DNA of 64,000 nt, from positions 124,001 to 188,000 of the forward strand of contig JAJSPD010000081.1 in the NCBI GenBank assembly GCA_021307315.1, read 5' to 3'. Below are positions 35,453 to 46,139 of the stretch, in pieces (within the stretch, counting starts at the first letter, position 1; every line of letters starts with the position of its first letter). The notes under the pieces are model-generated. The model searched no databases. It was not told the DNA's origin and was given only the letters and a program-made list of their open reading frames with translations. Both the position numbers and the translations under genes were made by a program. Source of the stretch: Bisporella sp. PMI_857 (taxonomy: Eukaryota > Ascomycota > Leotiomycetes > Helotiales > Helotiaceae).

Positions 35453-37242
35453 CTATGCCTTGGATGCACTCAGAGGCGCTACCTCAATAGATTCAGTTTG
35501 AGGCTCCTTCTCATTCTCTACAAAGGTTCCAGTGCTCCCATTCGGCCCGTCGAAAATTTCCGCGATTTCTTCCAAGGAGCGCCCTTTTGTTTCGGGGAAC
35601 AGGAACCAAATGACAACAAATAATACCGCAAGGAGACAGCAAAAGACGATGTAATACTTCCAGCCGATATTAGACATGGCGATAGGATTGACGAACTGGC
35701 CGATGATCAAGCCGATGAAAGTAGCCGCATATGTTACTGTGACCCCTCTTCCGCGCAATGTGTACTGGAATATCTCGACCGGGTATGCCATCAATAATGG
35801 CGCCCAGGCAATATCATAGAAGAAATAATAGATGAATATGAAAGCCACCACGGCATGTCCAGCATGTTGGTCAAGGGTTCTGGTGAAAACGCTTGTTAGG
35901 ACGGTCCAGCATATGTATGATCCAAACATTCCCGCAACGGAAACTAGGAATAGCGTGCGACGTCCAAGGCGATCGACCATAAGCGCACCAGCAAGAACCG
36001 CCGCGAACCAATTGAATATTTGCAGAAGCCCGTTGATCAATGCTTGGTCTTTTGTTTCGGTTATTCCAATTGTTTTAAGGACAAGAGTGATATAATAAGA
36101 CACAACGCCGTTTCCGACCCATTGGGCGAAGAACCCGACGATGATGGCAATGAGTGTGCGTTTGCGGTTTGGTGCCGTGCGAACGAGGTCTAAATACGAT
36201 GATTCAGACAAAGCTTGTGACTCGACACGGATATTTTCCTCTATTTGCTTCATCTCATAGTCGACGAGCGGCGATGCCTCATCACCACCGGCATGATAAC
36301 GGACTAGGATGCTGCGTGCTTGTTCCAGCTTTCCATGAGCAACAAGCCACCTACGGATCTGTTAAACAAGGTGGTAGGGTATGCAGGCTTATGAACGTAC
36401 CTTGGAGACTCAGGGAGAAAATAGAAGAGTGAGAATTGGATCGCAGGAATAGCCCCTTGGAGAACGGACGGAATCCTCCAACTCCACGACGATGGCAGGC
36501 GAAAGGTTCCGTACGTTGACCATGCTGCGAAGATAGCACCAAAATACTATTCTGGGTCAAAATGATGAGGCTAAATTTCAAGGTCATGGCTGGACTTACA
36601 AAGAATGTTTGATACAAAGAAGTGGCCTTTCCACGGTGGGTAGGATATGCAAGTTCCGCGATCAGAATAGGTGAAGGCTGTGCAATAAAGGCTGTAGCTG
36701 CCCCAAGCAGCCATCGCGAAACGATGAACATGGCGAGATTGACACTGCCACCTTGCAGGCCAGCACCCACCAGCAGAAGTATAAAGCCAACCCACATGGA
36801 TGATCTCCTACCAAATCTATCAGATAGCCACGTCGCTGGGAAAAGACCCATGAGCTTGCCGATTGGATAGATAGCGTTCATCACGCCGAGTATGCTTGCT
36901 GTGGGCTGGCCAAAGTAAATTCTCCATTGCTTCACCGTCTGCAAGCCATTCATCATAGCACCTAGATGATCCCTTTAGCGTCGACTTCATCTCTTTAAGG
37001 TTGTAGGTTGAACACCGTACCATCAAAACCAATTGTCGAGGACGACAAGAGCGGGACCAGCAGAATGAGATTGAGTAGCAAAAGGTGTCTGGTTTGATAC
37101 CATGGTTTCGGGTTCTGTGGAAGATGCTGAACAAAATGTAAGCATAACTGCCTAGTAGTATGACGAGGAGAATACATGCCGCTGCTAATTCTGGGCCAAC
37201 AGCTGCCTCAGAACCTCCCTTCTTTGATTTGAATATGCCCAT
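35453..37242 (-). CDS. MFS sugar-porter-type transporter
   Basis: Exons 37021 back to the start, then 36961-36600, 36546-36401 and 36350-35453. About 520 residues and twelve TM segments are expected at the plasma membrane. Sugar-porter marks are LSSSTIGFDGAMMNGLQ, LSDRFGRRSSMWVG, FLPESPRWLV, VDRLGRRTLFLV and FPETKGRSLEEIAEIFDG, closest in style to fungal lactose/hexose permeases. The 5' end is unclear. Either translation starts at 37177 (MYSPRHTTRQL, no further intron, 520 residues) or at 37242 (MGIFKSKKGG) with a small intron using a weak GTTGGC donor (517 residues). A TATA-like TATAAATA lies near 37321. The cargo may be a sugar or an aromatic acid such as quinate, since both occur in this family. 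Neighbourhood with the regulator suggests membership of the block but does not prove it. Confidence 0.85.
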
Positions 37243-38007
37243 AATGCGCAAATTAGTACTATTGGTGATTGATGCTAAAGCCCTTCATCCAAAACCCCAG
37301 GATCGACAGGACGAGGCATAGATATAAATATGCTTGAACTTGGACTACCCTACCCTTTTATCCTATCCACTTCTAAGGTAATTGCTGGTTTGAAATGTGG
37401 AGTAGAGTCCGAGGACTCTGGGTTGTCAAGTGGATATCGTCTTCCACACTGGTGGTAGCGACTCTCGGGGCCGCAATGTGCATTGCATAAATATTCGGAG
37501 CCGTCTGGGGTAGATTGTGGGAACTGGAGCACCCAGATTACCCAATTTTATAAAGTGGAGTTCAGAAAATGACAAACTTGACTCGTGTGCTTTGCGGTCT
37601 CGGAATGTGCTCATCCACTCACAGAAAGATCCGAACCCTTATTATGAACCAAAGGCTATGCCACTATTGTCAAAAAAGCGGACCCGAACTCCATCCCGAA
37701 ATCTCATCAACCTGTGAAACTGATTCCTAAAAGCCCATAACAGCGCGTTCCAACCCAAGATCTATGGACCTATGGCCAAGTCGGGGGGCTTTTCGACGAA
37801 CGGATGGAAACCTCAGCCTCATGGAATACTTCAACGATAACACTACAATCCGACTTTCAAGTTGAAAGCTGAGAACAGACCCGAGTTAATGCCTCGAACT
37901 TTGCTGCACGGAGATCTTCGATTTTCCAATGCAAAACCTTTACATTCATCCTGCTTCCCGGAAAAGTCGGTCCAGGCCAATTTGTGATATGAATAGATGG
38001 ACAATAT
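37243..38007. other. Upstream region of sugar-porter gene
   Basis: No gene is seen. A 14-bp inverted repeat GAGTCCGAGGACTC lies near 37405-37418, and CCGAAC occurs near 37629-37634 and 37684-37689. No exact GTTCCGA was found, so the carrier may be outside the regulon suggested for the dioxygenase. Confidence 0.35.
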
Positions 38008-38727
38008 TTAGAAAACCCAAGGTATGAACCGTGCTGTTACAGCATGCCACTTCTCCCACTTAACGTTAAACTCAGCTTGCAGCATACGTTCCTCTTCCTT
38101 CACCCGCGTCCACACACCCACCATCAGCACGAGCAACCCGGCTAGATCTAATGCCCATTCTAGACTCCGCAAATCCTGGTACAATTGTGGTGGAATCCAG
38201 CAACCAAGCACTCCATCCATCCGAAATAGCAGCGCCACATTACAAAGGATAAGGACGATAAGCCCAGTATAGCTGGGATGCTGTACGTAGCGGTAGATAC
38301 CACTAGTTCTCAAGCGATCCGGCTTTGCAAGCGCGAATGTGAAGTCCTTTCCGAGTGCGGTATATGAAACCAAGCGAAAGGGAGCACCGACGCAGAGGAT
38401 CAAGGCCAGTGGAATAGCCGTTGATGTTGACCATGTTATAAGGCCGATGTTCAGGTCATTCAGTGCGCCATGGCGAAGGACGGATCCTGGAATGTTTGGG
38501 TACAAGTAGACAAGGCCGCAGGTATGTAGTGCTAGAAAACCCAATGTTGCCAATGCAACTTTAATAGTGAGTTTATTGGTAACACTCAGCCTTCGAAGTG
38601 AGTCGCCAGTCACTGGTCTAGATGAGGGGTTAGGGTTAGGAGGCGAGAGCGCAATGTAGGTTCCAGTTGTAGAAGCCAAGATTGCTGCGAGTAAAGAGAC
38701 TTGCGGGAGAGAATTAAAGAACAGCAT
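38008..38727 (-). CDS. Isoprenylcysteine methyltransferase-like membrane protein
   Basis: A single exon of 239 residues with four or five hydrophobic segments. The C-terminal half carries the ICMT/NnrU-type signature: RTSGIYRYVQHPSYTG, then RVKEEERML, and KWEKWHAVTARFIPWVF at the end. True ICMTs methylate the C-terminal prenylcysteine of CAAX proteins at the ER using S-adenosylmethionine; many fungal paralogues of this length have no known substrate. The usual RHP is QHP here. A CACGTG lies about 100 bp upstream (38829-38834). It is likely intact, and its neighbours give no pathway hint. Confidence 0.85.
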   Translation of the reverse strand: MLFFNSLPQVSLLAAILASTTGTYIALSPPNPNPSSRPVTGDSLRRLSVTNKLTIKVALATLGFLALHTCGLVYLYPNIPGSVLRHGALNDLNIGLITWSTSTAIPLALILCVGAPFRLVSYTALGKDFTFALAKPDRLRTSGIYRYVQHPSYTGLIVLILCNVALLFRMDGVLGCWIPPQLYQDLRSLEWALDLAGLLVLMVGVWTRVKEEERMLQAEFNVKWEKWHAVTARFIPWVF

Positions 38728-40373
38728 TCTCCCTCAACGATTGCGATAGTAGTATGGCTCTTAGTATAGAATGGTCGATACTGTACTGGTAGAATTTTGA
38801 CGCCAAATTGGTGGGTCGCGTGAATGACACGTGTTCCTGTCCCCACTTTATCCCGAATAGTTAAGGAGACAGCCGCATCTTGAGGCCAGAGAATTCGTGT
38901 ATGGATCCTAGAGTGCTATAACCTGGTTGTGAAGGTAGAACAGTATTTGAACTGAAATAATTTGGGCCCTTGAGGAGAAGCTTATTAAAGGAGTTAGCGA
39001 TAAACTTAATGCAATGGCTAGATTGGAGAAAAGCTACATGTACTGCTTCACGATTCAATATATATATATATAAGGATCTTGTAGTGGATACATCAGATAT
39101 TGATGTTATTAAGTGAAGGTGTTATTGATACAGGAATTAGCATAGTACAGGAGAAATGGCACGCCAAAACCCTGAGACTATGAGAGATATCGGTCAACTT
39201 AGTGTTACAAATATCTTCCTACAAGCGAAAGTCCCTGTTATATATAGAAGAAGTAGTTGAGTTCTAAAGACCTGGGTAGCTTCAAGGTTTTAAGTATCTT
39301 TGCTCGTATTTTCCGAGTCAAGTTGACTTAGCAGCGTAGGAGAAAAGCAAGAATGGAGGCCCCTAGTTAACAATCCCCGAGCAATGTCGAAATATGGAAT
39401 TGCAAATATTTCCAAGTCTAGTGTGGCGCAAAGAAATAGACTGTGAAAAGTCTGCCTATAGAGTTCGGTTTTTAAAGCTTTTTTGGTTACGATCCCCTTT
39501 TTAAATCTACAAGCATACAGCATTTTCCCAGAAGCGATACTAAAATCCGAATACGTGAACAGACTTGGCCGCTATCTCACCTCACATATCCTGCTGCTTC
39601 AAACCATGAGCATTGAGGTCTCGTATGCTTCCGCGTTAGATAAAAATGCTAGACATTGTTCTTAAGTACTTTGACAAATCTATGTTGGAATCTACCTCTG
39701 AGAGATTTTGGATGATTCTGATATTCAAGGGAGATCGCCGGTTTGGGAATGCTCTTTGAAGACATAGAATATCCTCTCTTAGAAGGCTACTATTAGCAAG
39801 AAAGGCTTAGAATGTCGTGAATAACTATATAGTGCGGCAGATGTACAACTTTAGGAATAGGCAATATTGTGTAGGATTTGTTGCAAGCAACAACAGAGCA
39901 GCCTCAACACCGCCCAAGTGTCAAGGGGCCTAGATATGGATAAGATATAGATGGTAACAATGTTGCTAAATCGGTGTTTCTAGCATCTGAGGGGTAATAT
40001 ACAGCCAAGAAGTTTAGGCTACGGTGTGGCCACTTTAGTATTTATTTATTGGGAAGTTACTAGTTAGCTATTAGTGTGATAGCAGCACGTGTTTGGGTTC
40101 TTCTCCGCTGTTGCTGGAAATATTACTGTCAACCTATTGACCTATGGATTAGATTTTGTACTACAATAATAGTAAGTTGCAGAAGGTTCATAAGGCTTGG
40201 TTCGGATACATGTTTGAAACAATGACTAGGGGCGAGAAAAAGGCTAGACTTCTGTAAAGAATGGTATGATACTATATACAACTTTGCCTTCTGTATCTAA
40301 CCCGTTCACCCTATGTCAATAGTATTCTGAACATACCTGGCGTCCTTTTTTGATTCATTATTACGTAGATTCA
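38728..40373. other. AT-rich stretch with a TA microsatellite
   Basis: After the ICMT-like promoter the sequence becomes AT-rich and stop-dense. A TA repeat covers about 39058-39072. Small open frames near 39483-39665 and on the other strand do not resemble proteins. It may be RIP-degraded transposon DNA, but no boundaries or transposase motifs could be defined. Confidence 0.4.
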
Positions 40374-40856
40374 TGTTTAGCACTTTCTCCCAAGCTTGGG
40401 CATCGATGATAGCTCAAATAAAGACTGTGGGTAGAGGGGGTTTTGGCTATCTCAAATATGATCATTGTTCTGTTTTAGATCAATTCGGCACACCGTTGAT
40501 ATCATTCCAGCGCCACAAGGTCATGTGGAAAGCAATCGATGTAGCCGGCAGCTTTGCCCTATTATTTTTGTAATTAGGGAGAGAATTATACCCATATTGT
40601 GAGTTAAATAAGTTTTAAGATGAAAAGTAATGGCCATTGAAAACTCAGATAGAACGTCTGGTGATGTGAGTGACTTTTCCAATCGGCCAGATAGGTTGTG
40701 TAGCTGTAAGAGCGCTTCAGACTCGCATTACGTGGCGCCTGTGAATTGTTTCCCAGTGCTCAATATTTCCAAGCGTTGGCAGCATATAAACTCGGCACGT
40801 GGGCCGGCATGGACATGATTGAGGCCTGAAATGAAGGAATGGCCTATGATAAGGTA
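40374..40856 (+). pseudogene. GH27 alpha-galactosidase relic
   Basis: Pieces of a GH27 enzyme lie in order across shifted frames. GGFGYLKYDHC near 40441-40473 keeps the nucleophile Asp of the YLKYDNC motif. LISFQRHKVMWKAIDVAG follows. A stop interrupts LFL-LGRELYPYC near 40571. NSDRTSGDVSDF and NRPDRLCSCKSASDSHYVAP run to about 40745. The acid/base region near 40811-40856 reads D-M-I-E-A, stop, N-E-G-M-A-Y-D, where family members have DLDMLEVGNGGM. The N-terminus with its signal peptide and the C-terminal beta domain are not recognisable. Active members are secreted enzymes that remove alpha-galactose from galactomannan and raffinose sugars; this copy cannot. Confidence 0.72.
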
Positions 40857-41614
40857 ATGACTTTCTTAAGTGATCCAACCCTAATACTTACCAATATTTT
40901 TCTGTACAGAGCTCTCTGCAAAATGTGGGCCAATGTCAATCCTCAAGCAACCCTCTGCTCCTGTTACCCAAATGATCCTCCTGAAACAAGTCCTTATCAA
41001 ATCAGCGAGTTTCATAACCGAATCTGTGGTCCACCTCCGACCAGTTATTGTTCCTGATACAGTTGTCCAGAGATTATCAGACAGGCTAGACAGATGGTAG
41101 TTATCTTGCCTTCACACACCTACGACACAACTCAAAATCTTCGCCAATAGAAGCGGCCTGGGCTAGGTTACACTTTTGTGGCTGGTTATCTAGGTTATTA
41201 CCATTTTAGATAATTTCTCTTTTAACCAATATTTCTATGAAGATTGCCATGCATCTTCAATATACAACTAAACTGACTCCGACCTTATCCATTCTTACGC
41301 CAACAAATTGAAATCATATACCTCGTCCTTTTGTAGCACGGCTTACACTTCACACTGCAAACCAAATAACATCTGTCCCCGCGTCCCGAGACGCACCCTG
41401 TCACGAGACGAATCTATAGTTTTAGAATCACAATATTTTTTCTCGGCAAGTCTACAAAGTTGTTTATATATCACTTTCTTTAACTATTTGTCCCTAAGGA
41501 GACCACTTGGTAGTAAGAAAAAGGCTATGGTTGGTCATGCTGTCGATCGTTTCAATGACGCCACCGATCGCCGATTCGGCTGTTTTCCTCTGCTTAAGCG
41601 CGACTATTAGGGTC

Positions 41615-41681
41615 TCTTCAAAATTCGGAGCACTTGGAGAAAAGCTCTATATCTAAAGAATATAGCTCCAAATTTTGAAGA
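41615..41681. repeat. 67-bp hairpin repeat
   Basis: The 17-nt arm at 41615-41631 (TCTTCAAAATTCGGAGC) pairs with 41665-41681 (GCTCCAAATTTTGAAGA) with one mismatch. A second short pairing (AGCTCTATAT with ATATAGCT) lies inside at 41644-41668. It may be a tiny MITE or a folded RNA element. No target duplication was found. Confidence 0.5.
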
Positions 41682-42092
41682 CATTCAAAAAGGAAAATAA
41701 TGCAGTCCGGGAGTTTCTCCGGTGTGAGGAGAGGGGCATAAACGCTATATGTTTTAGCTTCAGATTTTAGTGCTAATTAGCGAGCATTGGCTGAAATTAG
41801 CCTAATCAAATAATACCATGTAATTCAAGCCCCAGGCGCGATGAGTCAGCTGTGGCTGAGGCTGGAAGATTTTTTTTTCCTAAGGCTGCCAGGCACAAGT
41901 TTTTGAATGGTCCAAGATATCAGCGACAGTGAAGGTCCTAAAATCGTCGGCAAAGATTCTACCTCCAAAGGGTCAAAAACATCGACTTCAACCATATGTA
42001 TACAGTACGGCTTCGTTCTTGTTTTCAGCTTCAGGTTCTGGACGATTCTTTGTAGAGCGATTGCAGTCGATTCGTTATCTCTATTTACGACG

Positions 42093-42188
42093 GGTTACAG
42101 TTGGGCCAGGGTAGAAAAATCTTGGCCCAGGGTAGAACGTTTCTTGGCGTTTTGCCAAGGAATTTTCTACCCTAGCCCAACTGTAACC
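42093..42188. mobile_element. 96-bp MITE-like element with flanking duplication
   Basis: The ends GGTTACAGTTGGGCCAGGGT and its near-complement (ACCCTAGCCCAACTGTAACC) form terminal inverted repeats of about 30 nt with few mismatches. The element is bounded by TCTATTTACGACG at 42080-42092 and TCTATTTACGAGG at 42189-42201, a 13-bp direct repeat with one mismatch that reads as a target-site duplication. Inside, CTTGGC and GCCAAGG form a further hairpin, and GGCCAGGGTAGAA is repeated with a slight change. It has no coding capacity, so movement would need a transposase elsewhere. Confidence 0.7.
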
Positions 42189-42740
42189 TCTATTTACGAG
42201 GGCGACGAAGTCGGTTGCCACGCACCATTGCACCACAGCAGCGACATTTGTACATTCTTCAAGCCGCCGACTTTGTGGTAACTACAACATCTGATATTTC
42301 CACTGAAGTGCTATTGCGATTAAGGAAGATACGCGGTTACCCCAACCTAATCAACCGTCTAGCTGGTGTCTATCCTGATTTCGAGCTATGAAGCCCGACA
42401 TGGCTCGCACTCAACTGCAAAGCCCGTAGAAGGTATAGATCATCTGGTATACCAATCCACTGCCAACTAACTGGAATTAGGAGAGCACTCCCGGAAAATG
42501 AGGTTGCGCAACAACAGCCGGCAGACGAAACCCCGACCCGGACGTCCTCTACAAACCTCAACAAACTCATATGCGAGGCAACCCCCTCAGCTCAGACCCT
42601 CCGCGAATGCGAAGCCAAGCCTATAACACCACATCAAAGTGTGGGACTCCGTAGATCATACCGATACATCGTCGATTGCTCTGTAGTGAATTCCTAGCGC
42701 TTGGCGAGCGTTGACTTTGTACATTTGGTCAACGTGCCTA

Positions 42741-44813
42741 CTAAACAATAGTAATCTGCCTATGCTCAGAAGAATCGAATGACTCAGCCTCAAACTTCTC
42801 TTTGGATCCTGCTTCTTTAACCTGTGCGTGATTGTACTGCACCAGACCAATCCGTTGGAAATTAGACTCTGAGCCTTCTTGCCGTTTCAAAACGAGACTG
42901 TACACCCAATGCTTACCCTCAGCCCATTGCAAGATATGTACCTCTGTATTTCGTTGTATCTTTCCAATCAATGGATGTTCGCATGCCCAGTCATAATCCG
43001 GGAAAAGATCCCAGACCAGTCCGTCTCTTCTACTGCGCGGCCGTAGACACCAGATAGCGTCCGACACCAGGTTCAGGAAGTCAACTTGACAAGTAAAAAC
43101 ACTTCCTGATACCTTCAACCGACCTGAGAGTACCTCACTAAGTGGATTTTGGTTCATATATTCACATATACATTTGTGGATACAAACCAGCACATTGATC
43201 TCCTCGGAGGTAGAAGCAAACTGTAGAGGGCCTTCGACGGCGGCCCAAGACCAGCTAGGTGCGCGATATGACTTGGGCGGAGGCAGATGATCCATCGCCT
43301 TTGCGGGCTGTGAATTGATAGTATGCCAGAGTATGTCTCTTGCAAGTGTGTCCGCCCAGAGACCGGCAAGATATTCGGCATTGGGTCTGCTAGAACCTAT
43401 TCTAGCTGCAATCCCGGAGATGGCGGGCACCTTGTCTGATTCTTTTGTCATTTGCAAGTGGCAATACTCTCCCACTATACGCGCCCACTCCTGGTGCGGA
43501 TTTGATGGTGTCTCTAGCCACTTTGCGAGGCGAATCTTCGGAAACGCCCAGTAGTCCTGTGTGAAAATGGGCAGAGGCGTCTTTTCCTTATCAAAGAAAT
43601 CCTCTGACGTAGAACATTCGCAGCCAACAGCCTCCATGCATTCCCACTGCAATTCCCAAGGGGTGAACCATAAAATACGTGGCGAAAGCAAGCGTTCCTG
43701 ATAAGTCCATGCTCTTTTGAACAGCGGTGGATTCTTCGCAAAGACTTCATACTTCGAGTACTGCCACCAGTGACAAAATTCAGGAAGTCGCCTTCCGTAC
43801 AACTGACAGTGCCGGGACCCTCTTGACAGTAAGGAGAGCTTCCTCGGCTTAAATTCATCCGAAAGCACGGCGAACAATCCACTCTCACAGTTCGCAGAGT
43901 GTGCAGCTGCAAGTGTCAGGAAAGAATTCGAATAGACTTCACGCATTTTGGCCGCCTGATTACTCCAATCTTGTCGATCGTCCTGTATAATGCATATAGA
44001 ATCGATCCAGAGATACCTGATTCCGAGCATTCTGGTAAATATGACTGCATCATGGAACGTTTTAGGCAGGCTGTTCAATTTCATTCCAAGTTTCCGGACA
44101 TCTAGCGTGCTTCGCGTTGTGCGGCATTCGGAAACTATTCCACCTCAGGAGTGGCTCAGTGCAACATAACGCCCAGAGAGAGGATGTTCGTACAGTTCAA
44201 CCAGTCTGACTTCATCCGACCCACTGAGACCGACATCGATGACTCTGTCTGGAAATTTGGCATTGTGACCATTTCCGCAGAGGCTATGATCTTTTGAGCA
44301 CAGAGACATCCTATGACGCACCCATTCCAATGCTTCGAGAGAAGAAGTGTCTCCGGAAGGAATTCCTCGAACATAGGTACCAAATGGTCGATAGTCGCCG
44401 CCAGGTAGTGCAAATATTTCGAGCGGTTTGATAATGGACAGATGATCGAATGAAATTCTAAGGGGAATCTTTGCCACATGGTGCGGATCAAAGGAGTCAA
44501 TGCAGTCCCGTAGCAAAGTGCAAGATGGGCAAGAGAATTTTGCGCTGGAATCTGCGCTTTGGTATATCTCCTTGTAGGTTGGGTTTGGGAGTAGCTTGAA
44601 GCTTTCAGCGGAGGATTTGTACGGCAATAAAGTTTCTCCTCTGTCCCAGCCACAGGTCCGGCACTTCTTGAAGCGTTTTCTAAAATCGATAATTCTTTCA
44701 TCACCACTCACAGAACGCAGCACAATAAAGTCTTCTGTTTCGAACTTTTGGGTCGAACTATCGTCTCTCCTCTGAATCAACAGTTTCCGAAATTTTGATA
44801 CAATTGATGCCAT
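42741..44813 (-). pseudogene. HET-domain gene 1, one nonsense codon
   Basis: One continuous frame of 691 codons from 44813 to 42741 is interrupted only by TGA at 44147-44145. The stop replaces the conserved Trp of the first HET motif: the frame reads YVALSHS, stop, GG, where YxALSYxWG is standard. The other motifs are intact: RYLWIDSICIIQDD and RAWTYQERLLSPRILW. The N-terminal part has CRTCGWDRG and a Cys pair typical of Tol/HET proteins. HET proteins trigger cell death on non-self fusion. TGG to TGA is a C:G to T:A change but not in the CpA context RIP prefers. Either the gene is recently dead, or the sequence has an error, or readthrough restores it. Truncation at residue 222 would remove nearly the whole domain. 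Confidence 0.85.
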
Positions 44814-46139
44814 GATTATGTGCCACTTAAGGTTAAGCGTGAATATATGGACTTGCGGGGTCGTTTCGCCATGGCCCAAATATCGTCAGTCGCTTCGACG
44901 TGAGGTACAAATCAGCATGGAAATCTTGCATGATAAAAACATACTGTGCAGCATCCAGTTGAAGCGCCGTCGCTGGCTGAAACAAAATGCTGACTTTGGC
45001 GGGTTGAAAGACGAGGAAGTCTGGGAGTAAGGGAGGACGATGGCTGACTTTGGCTCAATCCGTGATGACTAATCAATCAGCAGCAGCGTTCCTTTGGGAC
45101 AACCTGGCAGGGATGCACAGCCACAGGTGTCTAGAAATGGAGCCCGCTTAAAAAAGTTAACTAAAAGACTAGCGACACCCAATTCGCTCTTTACCGTAAT
45201 ACAATAAATTGTCCCGAGATTACTGTAACCACGACGCAGCTGACCAGGGTCCTTGCTCGTTTGATTGAAGAAGGTATCAGCCCATGTGGCGACATCGTAT
45301 AACATGGCACGCCTCGGCCGCCACAATCGTGGCAATAGCTTTTTAGCCTTACAATAAAACCTGGGTATCGTATCTAAATCGTTTTATGTGTTTGAAAGGT
45401 GTAAAAAGCTTGGTAGTAGTATAGCAAGTCGAAAGGTCTTATTATAGTGTAAAAGGAGGCCCTCTGTAAATTCAAGAGAGCGGCGACGACGTGATAATAA
45501 TTTTCAGAATTGATAAGTTAGGAGTGTTCGGGGGAGGTATGCAATACACTGAAATGAAAATGAATAGAAATTTTAATGCGTTCACAGATTTAAAGCCGCT
45601 TGAACTTGAAGTACCTACAATTTGTCTCGCTACAGGGTGCGTCTCGGGTCGCAGGGACAGACGTTAGTGATGTTCTTTACACCACAGTCTGGCAAAATCT
45701 CTTATGTCCTCTACTGCTCAAATTCATACTCTACTTCTCGGTGACTCTGAGGCCGATATTTGGCAAGCGCGCCTCATGTTAGAACAGAACTTTGAAACTA
45801 CCCTTCGAATACGGACCTTCCGGTCGGTGGTTGAGGTAAGCTTTAAATGTTTTAGAATATTCCTGACAGAGTGTAGAAAAGCCGATGATACGGCGTTTAG
45901 GGTGGATGGTTTGCTGTTGAGGTTTTGTATTCTTTGGCAAGAAAGGCACAGGATGAGGAAGTTTACGAATTAGTAACAATGGAAGTCTGGCCCCGTGCAA
46001 AATGTAGGCTTTAGTCCGAGAGATTGGGTTATCGTAGGCTGAGTCACGCGCTAAAACTTCAGACCTAATCACTCTAAGCACCCGTGATGTGATCCACCGG
46101 ATTGATTCGATTAGACACAAAAACGTGCTTTGGATCAGG
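44814..46139. other. Upstream region of HET gene 1, no gene seen
   Basis: Short unrelated frames only, including 45704-45973 plus and 45779-46120 minus, which resemble no family. The left part is the HET gene promoter; the right end must hold the 3' end of the UPC2-like regulator. Confidence 0.4.

Larger units (their letters stand above)
40857..42740. other. Gene-less stretch with two inverted-repeat elements
   Basis: No complete gene is visible. After the GH27 relic some frames stay open (41308-41610 plus) without family resemblance. Two short inverted-repeat elements at 41615-41681 and 42093-42188 are listed separately. The segment near 42290-42700 stays partly open on plus (LLRLRKIRGYPNLINRL), which I cannot assign; it may be a further gene relic. 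Confidence 0.4.

Noticed and set aside
42290..42700. Possible exon with LLRLRKIRGYPNLINRL
   Set aside because: Protein-like but short, interrupted by stops, and not assignable to a family; it is mentioned only in the stretch description.
44145..44147. TGA as selenocysteine or a short intron removing the stop
   Set aside because: Filamentous ascomycetes lack selenoprotein machinery, and no GT..AG pair around the codon keeps frame and the HET motif.
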